Below, piece by piece: positions 24,110-33,482 of a stretch of 64,000 nucleotides of DNA. The DNA is from Lachnospiraceae bacterium. GTDB taxonomy: Bacteria; Bacillota; Clostridia; Lachnospirales; Lachnospiraceae. The translations under genes and the position numbers were made by a program. The notes below the pieces were generated by a model. The model searched no databases, was not told the DNA's origin, and saw nothing but the letters and a program-made list of their open reading frames with translations. The stretch is from assembly GCA_030540075.1 (NCBI GenBank), contig JAUNWX010000005.1, positions 13,052 to 77,051 on the forward strand, read 5' to 3'. Each line of letters begins with the position of its first letter. Position 1 is the first letter of the stretch.

Positions 24110-25252
24110 GTGGCAGAAATTGCACTTCGAAATGTCTGTAAGCAATTTGATGCGACGCATTATGGCGTAAAGGATTTCAACCTCGACATCCATGATCATG
24201 AGTTCGTGGTGTTCGTCGGTCCGTCCGGTTGTGGCAAGTCGACGACGCTTCGTCTCATCGCGGGTCTCGAGGAGATCACGGATGGGGAGCTGTGGATCGA
24301 CGGAAACCTGTGCAACTACCTGGAGCCGGGCGAGCGTGACATGTCCATGGTATTCCAGAATTACGCGCTGTACCCGAACATGACGGTCTATGGCAATATC
24401 GCGTATGCACTGAAGGTCCGGAAGCTGCCGAAGCAGGAGATCGACCGGAAGGTGCGCGAGGTGGCAGATATCCTGGAAATCGGACAGCTGCTTGATCGGA
24501 AGCCGGTCGCACTCTCCGGCGGACAGAAGCAGCGTGTCGCGATCGGCGCCGCCATCGTACGGCAGCCGAAAGCCTTCCTTATGGATGAGCCGCTCAGCAA
24601 CCTCGATGCGAAGCTGCGCGGACAGATGCGTGTCGAGCTGCAGAAGTTACACAAGAAGCTCGACACGACCATCATCTACGTCACCCACGACCAGACCGAG
24701 GCGATGACCCTCGGTACGAAGATCGTCGTGATGAAGGACGGCCTTATCCAGCAGGTGGATACACCACAGCAGATCTATGATAACCCGATCAATAAATTCG
24801 TCGCCGGCTTCGTGGGCTCCCCGTCGATGAACTTCATCGAGTGTGATGTTTCGGTCGAGCGTGCGCGCACCGCCCTCATCTTCGCCGGCACCGGTCCGAT
24901 CCGGAAGGTGTATCTCACCGGCCAGAATGCGCGCCGCATCGGTGAAAAGTACGATGGCTGCCGCGTGATCCTCGGCATCCGTCCAGAAGACATCTACGAA
25001 GAAGCAGATGCCATCGAGGGCGGTTTCGCAGAGAACAGCGTCGATGTCGAGGAGACCGTCGTAACGCGCGAGATGCTCGGTTCCGAGGTCATCCTCTATT
25101 TCGATGAACAGCGGAAGACCTGTGCGGTCCGCCTGAAGCCGACGAACCAGACGCAGGTGGGCGAGAAGATTCGGCTCTGTTTCGACATGGACCGTGCCCA
25201 CGTCTTCGACATGGAAACCGAGGAAAATCTCCTCTACAGAAAGGAGTGGTAA
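24110..25252 (+). CDS. ugpC: sn-glycerol-3-phosphate ABC importer, ATPase (UgpC/MalK type)
   Basis: 380 residues from a GTG start. Walker A GPSGCGKSTT at residues 37-46, Q-loop in MVFQNYALYPNMTV, signature LSGGQKQRVAIG at about 134, Walker B FLMDEPLSNLD, H-loop YVTHDQTEAM, then a C-terminal TOBE/OB regulatory domain (GIRPEDIYEE), as in UgpC and MalK. GTG at 24110 is chosen over the upstream ATG at 24035 because AAGGAGG lies 7 nt before it and the family start aligns here. First gene of ugpCAEB-ugpQ; the ATPase-first order differs from E. coli ugpBAECQ. Specificity rests on the UgpB and UgpQ neighbours. Confidence 0.88.
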   Translation: MAEIALRNVCKQFDATHYGVKDFNLDIHDHEFVVFVGPSGCGKSTTLRLIAGLEEITDGELWIDGNLCNYLEPGERDMSMVFQNYALYPNMTVYGNIAYALKVRKLPKQEIDRKVREVADILEIGQLLDRKPVALSGGQKQRVAIGAAIVRQPKAFLMDEPLSNLDAKLRGQMRVELQKLHKKLDTTIIYVTHDQTEAMTLGTKIVVMKDGLIQQVDTPQQIYDNPINKFVAGFVGSPSMNFIECDVSVERARTALIFAGTGPIRKVYLTGQNARRIGEKYDGCRVILGIRPEDIYEEADAIEGGFAENSVDVEETVVTREMLGSEVILYFDEQRKTCAVRLKPTNQTQVGEKIRLCFDMDRAHVFDMETEENLLYRKEW

Positions 25253-25254
25253 GC

Positions 25255-26118
25255 ATGGGAAAAAGTAAACATGTTCCGCTGACCTCGTACCTCTATCTGG
25301 TGCCAAGTCTTCTGATCTTTGCCGTATTTCTCTTTTATCCGTTTTTTAAGACGCTTTATCTCAGCCTCTTCATGACGAACAAGATGGGCCAGGCGAAGCT
25401 CTTCGTGGGACTTCAGAACTATACCGATCTGCTGAGCTCCGCCTCCTTCGTGAACAGCCTGAAGGTGACGCTCATCTTCGTCACCATCGTCGTTTTCGGC
25501 GGCATGGCCCTCGGCCTCATCGCCGCGGTGCTCTGTAATAAAGCCTTCCCGGGCATCCGGGTCTTCAGTACGGCCTACGCCCTTCCGATGGCCATCGCGT
25601 CCAGCTCGGCGGCCATGATCTTCAAGATCATGCTGCACCCGGCGGTTGGCATCGTGAACAAGCTTCTCGGCCTCGACATCAACTGGCTGAACGATCCGGC
25701 CACGGCACTCTACTGCGTGGCGATCCTCACTGCCTGGCTGAACAGTGGCATCAATTTCCTGTATTTCTCCGCCGGTCTCGGCAACATCGACGAAACCATC
25801 TACGAGCGGGCGTCGGTCGACGGCGCGAGCGGCGTGCAGCAGTTCTTCAGCCTGACGCTGCCGGGTCTCTCCCCGATCATGTTCTACACCCTGGTCGTCA
25901 ACATCATCCAGGCCTTCCAGTCCTTCGGACAGATCAAGATCCTGACCGAGGGTGGCCCGAACGAGTCGACCAATGTCATCGTCTACTCGATCTACCGCGA
26001 CGCCTTCTTCAACTACCGTTTCGGCAGTGCGTCGGCGCAGTCGGTCATCCTGTTTGTCATCATCATGCTGATCACGCTGGTGATGTTCCGTCTTGAGAAG
26101 AAGGGAGTCAATTACTGA
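25255..26118 (+). CDS. ugpA: sn-glycerol-3-phosphate ABC importer, permease (UgpA)
   Basis: 287 residues, six predicted membrane helices of the MalF/UgpA family (BPD_transp_1). The EAA loop reads YERASVDGASGVQQFFSLTLPGLSPI. LYLVPSLLIFAVFLFYPFFKTLYLS is the standard first helix. ATG at 25255, 2 nt after the ugpC stop, uses the AAGGAG at the end of ugpC. Its stop overlaps the ugpE start (TGATG). Confidence 0.9.
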   Translation: MGKSKHVPLTSYLYLVPSLLIFAVFLFYPFFKTLYLSLFMTNKMGQAKLFVGLQNYTDLLSSASFVNSLKVTLIFVTIVVFGGMALGLIAAVLCNKAFPGIRVFSTAYALPMAIASSSAAMIFKIMLHPAVGIVNKLLGLDINWLNDPATALYCVAILTAWLNSGINFLYFSAGLGNIDETIYERASVDGASGVQQFFSLTLPGLSPIMFYTLVVNIIQAFQSFGQIKILTEGGPNESTNVIVYSIYRDAFFNYRFGSASAQSVILFVIIMLITLVMFRLEKKGVNY

Positions 26119-27035
26119 TGAGTCAGATCGAAAGCATGGCAATCCCGATGGAGGGAAAGCTGTCGGCCAGTGAACTGCTGGCCCTGAAAAATCGCATGAA
26201 CGCGCAGGCCCTGGCACGCCGCCGGGCTCGGACCGCGCTCAGGCTGGGTGCCAATGTTGTGTTCGCCTTCATTGTCCTCCTCCCGCTGCTGTACGCCATC
26301 AGTATCGCGCTGATGCCGTCGAACGAGCTCTTCACCACCGAGCTCAACCTCTTCCCGAAGCACCCGACGCTCCGGAACTTCTCGGAGGCGCTGACCACGG
26401 TCCCGCTCCTCCGCTTCATCGTGAATTCCTTCCTCGTCGCGGGCACGATCACCTTCGGACAGATCGTTTCCTGCTCGCTCGCAGCCTTCGCCTTCTCGTT
26501 CCTCGAGTTCCCGGGCCAGGGCATCCTCTTCGCACTCGTCATGGCGACCATGATGGTGCCGGGCGAGGCGACGATCATCTCGAACTACCTGACCGTCGCG
26601 GGCTGGGGCATGCTCGACAGCTACCCGGTTCTCATCATCCCGTACCTGACCTCCGCGATGGGCATCTTCCTGTTCCGACAGTTCTACATGAGCTTCCCGA
26701 AGTCGCTCTATGAATCCGCGAAGCTCGACGGCTGCAGTAACCTGCGCTTCATAGTGAAGATCCTGATTCCGCTCACGAAATCCGCGATCGGCGCGATGGC
26801 CGTCTACACCTTCATCAACGCCTGGAACATGTACATGTGGCCGCTGCTCGTCACCGGCTCGAACCGCATGCGTACCGTTCAGATCGGGATCAGCATGCTC
26901 GACAGCGTTGACTCCCAGTCGATCACCCTGATGATCGCCGGCGTCGTGATGATCATCATCCCGTCGATCTCGATCTTCATCATCGGCCAGAAACAGCTCA
27001 TCCGCGGCATGTTCTCGGGTGCTGTTAAAGGGTAG
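26118..27035 (+). CDS. ugpE: sn-glycerol-3-phosphate ABC importer, permease (UgpE)
   Basis: 305 residues, MalG/UgpE-type permease. ELFTTELNLFPKHPTLRNF is the typical periplasmic segment after helix 1, and YESAKLDGCSNLRFIVKILIPL is the EAA loop. An N-terminal cytoplasmic extension of about 40 residues (SASELLALKNRMNAQALARRRA) is longer than in E. coli UgpE. Coupled to ugpA by TGATG. Followed by a 62-nt gap that holds a small hairpin before ugpB. Confidence 0.9.
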   Translation: MSQIESMAIPMEGKLSASELLALKNRMNAQALARRRARTALRLGANVVFAFIVLLPLLYAISIALMPSNELFTTELNLFPKHPTLRNFSEALTTVPLLRFIVNSFLVAGTITFGQIVSCSLAAFAFSFLEFPGQGILFALVMATMMVPGEATIISNYLTVAGWGMLDSYPVLIIPYLTSAMGIFLFRQFYMSFPKSLYESAKLDGCSNLRFIVKILIPLTKSAIGAMAVYTFINAWNMYMWPLLVTGSNRMRTVQIGISMLDSVDSQSITLMIAGVVMIIIPSISIFIIGQKQLIRGMFSGAVKG

Positions 27036-27068
27036 CACCGGGTTCGCCCGATTCTATATATCACATTA

Positions 27069-27086
27069 CGTAATCAGACGATTACG
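27069..27086 (+). promoter_or_regulatory. Intercistronic hairpin before ugpB
   Basis: CGTAATC, AGAC, GATTACG directly before GGAGGAGG. Such hairpins between permease and binding-protein genes often mark processing or protect the binding-protein message; there is no T-run, so it is not a terminator. Confidence 0.45.
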
Positions 27087-27097
27087 GAGGAGGAAAA

Positions 27098-28555
27098 ATG
27101 AAAAAGAGAGCATTATCCTTAGTGCTTGCAACATCCATGACCGCTGCCATGATGGCCGGCTGTGGAAACGGAACACCAGCCGCGACGGATGCGGCACCAG
27201 CGACGACCACGGCCAATGCAGGCGACCAGACCACAGGCGCGGAGACCGCTGCACAGAGCGAGGCGGAGACCACCGAGGCTGCCGCAGCAGCGACCGTTGA
27301 TATGACAGCTGCGAAGGACGTAAACGGAACCACCATCACCTTCTGGCACTCCATGGGCGGTGTCAATGGCCAGGCAATCGATACCCTCGTAAAGAAGTTT
27401 AACGATGAAAATGAGTATGGCATCACAGTAGACGCACAGTACCAGGGCTCCTACGACGACTCTCTCAACAAGCTGAAGAGCGCACAGATGGGCAACATGG
27501 GTGCAGACCTCGTACAGGTCTATGAGATCGGTACCCGCTTCATGATCGAGTCCGGCTGGATCGTCCCGATGCAGGGCATGGTCGACGCCGACCAGTACGA
27601 CGTATCTGCCATCGAACCGAACCTCGCTGCGTACTACACCATCGACAACCAGCTTTACTCCATGCCGTTCAACTCCTCGACCCCGATCATGTACTACAAC
27701 AAGGATATGTTCGAGAAGGCTGGCATCACGGAGATTCCGGACAGCCTCGAGGCGATCGACCAGATCGGCGAGCAACTGACCACGAAGGGCGGCGCAGCGG
27801 AAGCGATGTCCCTCGGCATCTACGGCTGGTTCTTCGAGCAGTTCATCGGCAAGCAGGGGCTCGAGTATGCAGATAACGGCAATGGTCGTGACGCAGCAGC
27901 GACCGCCGTCGCCTTCGATCAGAACGGCGCGGCGAAGAACATCCTCACCGAGTGGCAGAAGCTGAACAAGGATGGTTATGCACCGATCGTCGGCAAGGGT
28001 GGCGATTCCGGTCTCGCGGATTTCTCTGCTGGCAAGTCCGCCATCACCCTCGGCTCCACGGCTTCCCTGAAGCAGATCCTTCAGGACGTCAACGGCAAGT
28101 TCGAGGTCGGTACCGCGTACTTCCCGAAGATCAAGTCCAGCGATGAGGGCGGTGTCTCCATCGGTGGTGCATCCCTCTGGGCCCTCAACAACAACGACCC
28201 GAAGAAGCTCCGTGCGACCTGGGAGTTCGTCAAGTTCCTGATCTCTCCAGAGTCTCAGGCGTACTGGAACGAGCAGACCGGTTACTTCCCTGTCACCACG
28301 AAGGCACAGGACGAGCAGGTCTTCAAGGACAACATCGCAAAGTATCCGCAGTTTGAGACCGCGATCGATCAGCTTCACGATTCTTCTCCGAAGTACTGCG
28401 GCGCTCTCTTAAGCGTCTTCCCGGAGGCACGTGCGACCGTCGAGTCTGAGATCGAGGCCATGCTGAACGGCAAGGAGGATGTGGACACCGCGGTCAAGAA
28501 CATGGCCGATAAGATCAACAAGTCCATCACCGAGTACAATCTTGTGAACGGCTGA
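27098..28555 (+). CDS. ugpB: sn-glycerol-3-phosphate-binding lipoprotein (UgpB)
   Basis: 485 residues. Signal peptide with lipobox M-A-G-C (Cys22), then an A/T/E-rich linker to about residue 65. The core matches E. coli UgpB: TITFWHSMGGVNG, LVQVYEIGTRFMI, SMPFNSSTPIMYYNKDMF and TGYFPVTTKAQ. These residues line the glycerol-3-phosphate/glycerophosphocholine pocket in UgpB. The linker DNA carries GGCCAATGC at 27211. GGAGGAGG precedes ATG. Encoded in the operon with both permeases, the ATPase and a GDPD, so the assignment is firm. Confidence 0.92.
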   Translation: MKKRALSLVLATSMTAAMMAGCGNGTPAATDAAPATTTANAGDQTTGAETAAQSEAETTEAAAAATVDMTAAKDVNGTTITFWHSMGGVNGQAIDTLVKKFNDENEYGITVDAQYQGSYDDSLNKLKSAQMGNMGADLVQVYEIGTRFMIESGWIVPMQGMVDADQYDVSAIEPNLAAYYTIDNQLYSMPFNSSTPIMYYNKDMFEKAGITEIPDSLEAIDQIGEQLTTKGGAAEAMSLGIYGWFFEQFIGKQGLEYADNGNGRDAAATAVAFDQNGAAKNILTEWQKLNKDGYAPIVGKGGDSGLADFSAGKSAITLGSTASLKQILQDVNGKFEVGTAYFPKIKSSDEGGVSIGGASLWALNNNDPKKLRATWEFVKFLISPESQAYWNEQTGYFPVTTKAQDEQVFKDNIAKYPQFETAIDQLHDSSPKYCGALLSVFPEARATVESEIEAMLNGKEDVDTAVKNMADKINKSITEYNLVNG

Positions 28556-28682
28556 TTGCGGATTAGATGAAAACAGCGCGGATGCGTCCGGATCGAAGCA
28601 CCGGATGGAAGCGCAGTACAGATGAACAGGCAGCGCCGGGCATCTCTCAGGAGGCCCGGCGCACAGAAACAGAGGCAGAAAA

Positions 28683-29417
28683 GTGAGTAAGACAGAAGTT
28701 TTCGCACACAGAGGAGCGAGCGGCTATGCGCCGGAGAATACACTCGACGCATTCATGCTCGCCATCGAGCAGGGCGCGGATGGCATCGAGCTGGACGTAC
28801 AGCTGTCGAAGGACGGCGTTCCGGTGGTCATCCATGATGAAACGGTGGATCGTGTCACCGGGCAGAGCGGCTTCGTAAAGGACTTCACCCTTCAGGAGCT
28901 GAAGGAGATGGTGGTTCTCCGGGAGCGCTTCGCGAAGTACCGGGACGCGCGCATACCGACCCTGCGTGAGGTGCTCGACGCGGTCAGACCATCGGGTATA
29001 GCAGTCAACATTGAACTGAAAACAGGGATTTACTGGTACCCGGAGATCGAGAAAAAGGTGGCAGCCATCGTGGAGGAGACCGGGATGAAGGATCGCGTGA
29101 TTTATTCGTCCTTCAATCACTACAGTGTGCAGAAGCTGAAGTCCATCGTGCCGGACGCCGAAACCGCCTATCTCTTCAGTGACGTCATCCTGCATGTGGG
29201 CGAGTATGCAGCGAAGAGCGGAGTGGATGGACTCCACCCAGCCGTATATCATGTGAAGATGGCGGATTTCCTCGCGGAGTATCTCGCGAGCGGCCTCCGG
29301 ACCCGCGTCTGGACCGTCAACGAGCGCGCCGACATGAAGATGCTCATCGACGCCGGCATCACCGCGATCATCACGAATTATCCGGACATTGTGATTGCTG
29401 TAAGAGATATGATGTAG
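28683..29417 (+). CDS. ugpQ: Glycerophosphodiester phosphodiesterase (UgpQ type, cytoplasmic)
   Basis: 244 residues, GDPD fold. HRGASGYAPENTLDAF near the N-terminus supplies the metal ligands and catalytic His; GIELDVQLSKDGVPVVIHD carries E-x-D and the second catalytic His; VNIELKTG and VWTVNERADM follow. No signal peptide. Hydrolyses glycerophosphodiesters to glycerol-3-phosphate plus alcohol after import by UgpBAEC. GTG start at 28683 with AGAGG 8 nt upstream. The 127-nt gap after ugpB contains a GC-rich hairpin but no T-run. Confidence 0.9.
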   Translation: MSKTEVFAHRGASGYAPENTLDAFMLAIEQGADGIELDVQLSKDGVPVVIHDETVDRVTGQSGFVKDFTLQELKEMVVLRERFAKYRDARIPTLREVLDAVRPSGIAVNIELKTGIYWYPEIEKKVAAIVEETGMKDRVIYSSFNHYSVQKLKSIVPDAETAYLFSDVILHVGEYAAKSGVDGLHPAVYHVKMADFLAEYLASGLRTRVWTVNERADMKMLIDAGITAIITNYPDIVIAVRDMM

Positions 29418-29427
29418 GTAATGTACA

Positions 29428-29486
29428 GAGCCCCGGAGGGCAGCCAGCGGAAACACAGTACTCCGCTGGCTGCCCTCCGGGGCTTT
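29428..29486. repeat. Copy D of the AGTACTGTGC hairpin family; probable terminator of the ugp operon
   Basis: AGCCCCGGAGGGCAGCCAGC and onward form a perfect stem of about 23 bp with the reverse complement ending CTCCGGGGCT; the loop is AAACACAGTAC, that is GTACTGTG on the other strand. Short TTT run follows. Confidence 0.8.
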
Positions 29487-29586
29487 GACGACCTTTATCG
29501 ACTGAATTTACTTAAATTTCACATTGCTCAAAGTATGGACTTTACAATTCGACGATATTTTTATGTTTGCTGGCCTATGACTGGAT

Positions 29587-29592
29587 TATAAT
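29587..29592 (+). promoter_or_regulatory. Probable -10 of the ppx-ppk operon
   Basis: TATAAT, 45 bp before the ppx start. The best -35 candidates (TTATGT, TTGCTG) are poorly spaced, so the promoter may be weak or activated. Confidence 0.4.
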
Positions 29593-29637
29593 GGGAAAAA
29601 AGTGAACGGTCGCCGGAACGGCCAGAGAGGGGAGTAC

Positions 29638-30558
29638 ATGAAACAGGCTATCATTGACATCGGATCGAACTCGATCCGTCTTACACTGTATGAAACGAAT
29701 GCGCAGGATTTCAAGATTCTCTTTCGTGAGAAGATCATGGCGGGCCTCGCCGGCTATGTGGAGGATGGCAGACTGAGCGCGGAGGGCATCGAGTGTGCCT
29801 GCGCGGGGCTGCTCAGCTTCCGGACGATTCTGCAGACACTGAACATCGAGGGCGCGCGGGTCTTTGCGACGGCCTCACTCAGAAACATTACGAACACAGC
29901 GCAGGCACTTGCCGTGATCCAGGCGGCGACCGGCTACCAGGTCGAGATCCTGTCCGGAGAGGACGAGGCGCTGCTCGGCTACACCGGTGCGATGCGCGAG
30001 CTCTTCATGTCGAGCGGTGCATTTCTCGACGTCGGTGGCGCGAGCTCGGAGATCGTGACCTTCGACGAGGGGAAGCCGGTGGACTACCAGAGCTTTCCGG
30101 TCGGCTCACTCAGCCTCTACCGGCGCTGTGTGAAGAAGATCCTGCCGGGAGAGAAGTCCCTTGCGCGGATCCGGAAAACGATTAAAGAAACGATCTATCT
30201 TACGGACGGGCAGCAGGCACGTCCGCTGCTCGTCTGCGTCGGTGGTACCGCGCGTGCCGTACTGAAGCTCGCACGTGTGTACTACCACTGCTCGGAGGAC
30301 TGCCGCAGCATCACGGCAGAACAGCTGGACGGCCTCTGTGATTTCCTCTGCAGTGGGGATAAGGCCGTGATCGATCTCATCCTGAAGCTCGAACCGGAGC
30401 GGATTCATACCCTGGTACCGGGCATCCTGGTACTGCAGCACATCGCACATTTATTTCAGGCGCAGCAGCTGCTCGTCAGCAGGTACGGCGTACGGGAAGG
30501 CTATTTATGCAAGAGAATACTCAGAAACGATACAGATACACCCAGAACAGAGAATTAA
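29638..30558 (+). CDS. ppx: Exopolyphosphatase / pppGpp phosphohydrolase (Ppx/GppA family)
   Basis: 306 residues, only the two actin-like domains I and II of Ppx/GppA; E. coli Ppx is about 510 residues, so this is the short form. AIIDIGSNSIRLTLYE is the N-terminal phosphate-binding loop; ATASLRNITN, ILSGEDEALLGYTGAM and FLDVGGASSEIVTF are the other family motifs. Releases terminal phosphate from polyphosphate and may cleave pppGpp. ATG at 29638 with GAGAGGGGAG upstream. Its last 52 nt overlap the start of ppk in another frame, so the two are coupled. Confidence 0.88.
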   Translation: MKQAIIDIGSNSIRLTLYETNAQDFKILFREKIMAGLAGYVEDGRLSAEGIECACAGLLSFRTILQTLNIEGARVFATASLRNITNTAQALAVIQAATGYQVEILSGEDEALLGYTGAMRELFMSSGAFLDVGGASSEIVTFDEGKPVDYQSFPVGSLSLYRRCVKKILPGEKSLARIRKTIKETIYLTDGQQARPLLVCVGGTARAVLKLARVYYHCSEDCRSITAEQLDGLCDFLCSGDKAVIDLILKLEPERIHTLVPGILVLQHIAHLFQAQQLLVSRYGVREGYLCKRILRNDTDTPRTEN

Positions 30559-32630
30559 GCTGGCTGCGCTTTGACCAGCGCGTGCTCGAGGAGGCCGCCG
30601 ACCCATCGGTGCCTGCATTGGAGCGCCTCAAGTTCATCTCGATTTTCTCCAGCAATCTGGACGAGTTTTTCATGGTGCGTGTGGGCAGCATCTTCGACCT
30701 CGCGCGCATGACACCGGACGACCGCGATAATAAGAGCGGCTGGACCCCGGAGGAGCAGCTTCACCACATCTATGAGGTGATCCCGGGACTCCTCACGATG
30801 AAGAAGCAGATCTACAGCGCCGTGATGGAGGAGCTCGGCCGAAGCGGCATTCAGGACGTCGAGATGGAGCAGCTGGACGCGAGCGAGCTGAAGCTCGTGA
30901 ACCACTTTTTCAAGACGGAGCTGCTGCCGGTGCTGTCACCAATCCTGATCGGACCGAACCATCCGGTGCCGCACCTCACCAACAAGCGGATCTACGGTGC
31001 GGCCCTCCTCGAGGATAAGAAGGGCCATAAGGCCATCGGGATCGTGCCAATGCCGGAGACCGCCGCTCCGTTCCTGATGCTTTCAGATGGCAGGCGCTAC
31101 GTACGCACCGAAAACATTCTCCTCCGCTGGCTGCCGACCATGTTCGACGCCTACACGGTGAAGGAGAGCTGCGTGCTGGCGGTCACCCGTAACGCTGACA
31201 TCAGCTTCGATGATGATAAGTTCGACGATAACGAGGCGGATTTCCGCAACCAGATGACGAAGCTCCTGAAGCTCCGTGACCATCTCGCGGTCATGCGTCT
31301 CGAGCTGAACACGCAGATCTCTGGGGAATTCCGGAAGCTCCTGTCCTCCGTCGTCCGAGTGGAAACCCATGAAGTCTTCGTGGATAAGTGTCCGCTCAAT
31401 ATGCGCTACGTCTTTCGTCTGATCGGGGCACTCCCGAAGGAGCTCTCCATGCGCCTCCAGTATCCGGCGCATCATCCGCGCTGGGCCGAGGATCTCCGCC
31501 GCGATCAGCCGATGATTTCGCAGATCCGTCAGCGTGACCGCCTCCTGTTCTACCCGTACGATTCGGTGGATCCTTTCCTGCATCTCCTGAACGAGGCGGC
31601 CGAGAATACGAAGGTGCTCTCCATCAAGATCACGATCTACCGTATGGCCTCCTCCTCGAAGATCGCGCAGGCCCTCTGCCGCGCAGCCGAGAACGGCAAG
31701 GAAGTCCTCGTCGTCATGGAGCTTCGTGCCCGCTTTGATGAGGAGAACAACCTCGAGTGGTCGAAGATGCTCGAGGAGTCCGGCTGTCAGGTCATCTACG
31801 GCACCGAGGGCTTCAAGTGCCACAGCAAGATCTGCCTCATCACGATGCGCAGCCATAACAAGACGCTTTACCTCACCCAGGTCGGCACCGGCAACTACAA
31901 CGAGAAGACGAACGCGATGTACACCGACCTCAGCTTCATGACGGTCGACCAGACCATCGGTGAGGACGCGTCGGCCTTCTTCCGCAACATGCTCGTGAAC
32001 AAGCTCGATGGCGAGTATAAGCGCCTCCTCGTCTCCCCATACGGGATCAAGCCAATGCTTCTACGGAAGATCGACGAGCAGATCACACGTGGTCGCGACG
32101 GATATGTCTGCATCAAGGCGAACTCTGTCACCGAGCGTGAGGTCATGGATAAGCTCGCAGAAGCATCCCGCGCAGGCGTCGAGGTGCAGCTCATCATCCG
32201 TGGCATCTGCTGCATCCTCCCGGGTGTCGCCGGCGAAACCGAGAACGTGCACGTCACCTCCGTCGTCGGACGCTTCCTCGAGCACGCCCGCATCTACCAG
32301 TTCGGTCGTGGCACCGACGCCGAGATGTACATCGCTTCGGCCGACCTTATGACCCGAAACCTGAACCGCCGTGTCGAGATCGCCTGCCCGATTCAGGACG
32401 AAGAGCTCCGTGTCGAGCTCCGCTGGATCCTCGACGCCCAGCTCCGCGACAGCGCGAAGGCCAGCCTCGTCCTCCCGGACGGCAGCTACTGTCGGAAGCA
32501 CAGCGCCGAGCCGTTCGACTCCCAGGACTATTTCCTGCATACCTCCATGCACAAGCCGGTCGAAGCCGTCGCGGAACCGATCCGCCTCGCAGAACGCCTC
32601 CGCGGCCTGCTGGATAAATTCAGAAGATAA
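30507..32630 (+). CDS. ppk: Polyphosphate kinase 1
   Basis: 707 residues, full-length PPK1. Polymerises the terminal phosphate of ATP into polyphosphate. N-terminal domain RELSWLRFDQRVLEEAAD; phospholipase-D-like catalytic domains with phosphohistidine His439 in KCHSKICLI and the second His at about 593 in LEHARIYQFG; VGTGNYNEKT and SADLMTRNLNRRVEI are standard. The start lies inside ppx (52-nt overlap), with GGGAAGG upstream. Placing ppk next to an exopolyphosphatase and behind ugp suggests phosphate storage. Confidence 0.95.
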   Translation: MQENTQKRYRYTQNRELSWLRFDQRVLEEAADPSVPALERLKFISIFSSNLDEFFMVRVGSIFDLARMTPDDRDNKSGWTPEEQLHHIYEVIPGLLTMKKQIYSAVMEELGRSGIQDVEMEQLDASELKLVNHFFKTELLPVLSPILIGPNHPVPHLTNKRIYGAALLEDKKGHKAIGIVPMPETAAPFLMLSDGRRYVRTENILLRWLPTMFDAYTVKESCVLAVTRNADISFDDDKFDDNEADFRNQMTKLLKLRDHLAVMRLELNTQISGEFRKLLSSVVRVETHEVFVDKCPLNMRYVFRLIGALPKELSMRLQYPAHHPRWAEDLRRDQPMISQIRQRDRLLFYPYDSVDPFLHLLNEAAENTKVLSIKITIYRMASSSKIAQALCRAAENGKEVLVVMELRARFDEENNLEWSKMLEESGCQVIYGTEGFKCHSKICLITMRSHNKTLYLTQVGTGNYNEKTNAMYTDLSFMTVDQTIGEDASAFFRNMLVNKLDGEYKRLLVSPYGIKPMLLRKIDEQITRGRDGYVCIKANSVTEREVMDKLAEASRAGVEVQLIIRGICCILPGVAGETENVHVTSVVGRFLEHARIYQFGRGTDAEMYIASADLMTRNLNRRVEIACPIQDEELRVELRWILDAQLRDSAKASLVLPDGSYCRKHSAEPFDSQDYFLHTSMHKPVEAVAEPIRLAERLRGLLDKFRR

Positions 32631-32647
32631 TCAAAGATACAAATAAA

Positions 32648-32690
32648 GCAAAACAGCAGTTGCACAACAAAGGTGCGGCTGCTGTTTTGC
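32648..32690 (+). terminator. Terminator after ppk
   Basis: GCAAAACAGCAG pairs with CTGCTGTTTTGC, with GCAC/GTGC inside. Confidence 0.7.
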
Positions 32691-32705
32691 GTCAGGTGGT
32701 CGACC

Positions 32706-32814
32706 ACCCGGAAGTTTATGGGGTCAGACCCCCTTACGAAATTCTTAAGATGATGGTCGGATTCACGGGGGGTCAGACCCCTCGCCCGGCCACCCGGAAG
32801 TGTATATCAGTCCT
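32706..32814. repeat. Two-part copy of the GGGGTCAGACCCC repeat with direct-repeat flanks
   Basis: CCACCCGGAAGTTTAT (32706) and CCACCCGGAAGTGTAT (about 32799) flank two GGGGTCAGACCCC motifs (32719 and 32768) and one CTTACGAAATTCTTAAGATG. It looks like an inserted or duplicated unit at the 3' end of the DtxR-type gene. Confidence 0.65.
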
Positions 32815-33262
32815 GCCGCCCCGGCACGGTCTGAACGAAATTCTGAATCGTCTGCAGCTTCTGATACTCGGCGCTGTCTTCGACGCCCGGCAGCCGCATA
32901 TAATGCTCCTTCACCTTCTCGAAGGTCTCCGGACTCAGCACATGCTCGATCCGGCAGGCATCCTGTCCCGCCGTATACGCACTCACACCGAGCCGCACCA
33001 GCATATTCGTGAGAACCACATGCTTCTCGTAGGTCGACTTCGCTGCCGCCATCCCAGCCTCCGTCAGCGCGATGTAGCCATTGTCATCCACCGTGATCAT
33101 CCCCTCCTCGCGCAGATGCTTCATCGCCACCGAAACCGACGGCTTCGAAAATCCCAGCAGATTCGCGATATCGATGGAACGCACCACCTGCTGACTCATC
33201 GCCAGCATCAGAATACTCTCCAGATAATTCTCCGACGACTCATGTGTCGCATACGTACTCAT
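32807..33262 (-). CDS. DtxR/MntR family metal-dependent regulator
   Basis: 151 residues. N-terminal winged HTH: SSENYLESILMLAMSQQVVRSIDIANLLGFSKPSVSVAMKHLREEGMITVDDNGYIALTEAG, followed by the dimerisation/metal domain (HVVLTNMLVRLGVS, DACRIEHVLSPETFEKV, with C-R-I-E-H as metal-ligand region). No SH3-like third domain, so it is of MntR size. Divergent from feoA, and the feo promoter carries a DtxR-type palindrome, so it very probably represses feo when metal is sufficient (inference). ATG at 33262; AGGAG upstream on the minus strand. Confidence 0.9.
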   Translation of the reverse strand: MSTYATHESSENYLESILMLAMSQQVVRSIDIANLLGFSKPSVSVAMKHLREEGMITVDDNGYIALTEAGMAAAKSTYEKHVVLTNMLVRLGVSAYTAGQDACRIEHVLSPETFEKVKEHYMRLPGVEDSAEYQKLQTIQNFVQTVPGRQD

Positions 33263-33449
33263 ATCGAAACTCCTTTTAAAAACAAATGTTGAATCTATAA
33301 ACGAATAAACTTTAATCCCCGATAGTATAACATAGATTTCGATTTTTCATCCATAGAACTGCGCCGGATCTGGTGCTGCGCCCATGTCCGTGCTCAGGCC
33401 AATGCATCTGCCGGCGCATCATCACTTCCCGCCTGCCTGTCCCTCGAAA

Positions 33450-33464
33450 GTTAGATATAACTAA
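33450..33464. promoter_or_regulatory. Second DtxR-type half palindrome
   Basis: GTTAGATATAACTAA, an imperfect TTAG/CTAA palindrome, 33 bp upstream of the feo -35. Weaker match than the main box. Confidence 0.4.
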
Positions 33465-33482
33465 TTATTTTGGCGAAAGCTA

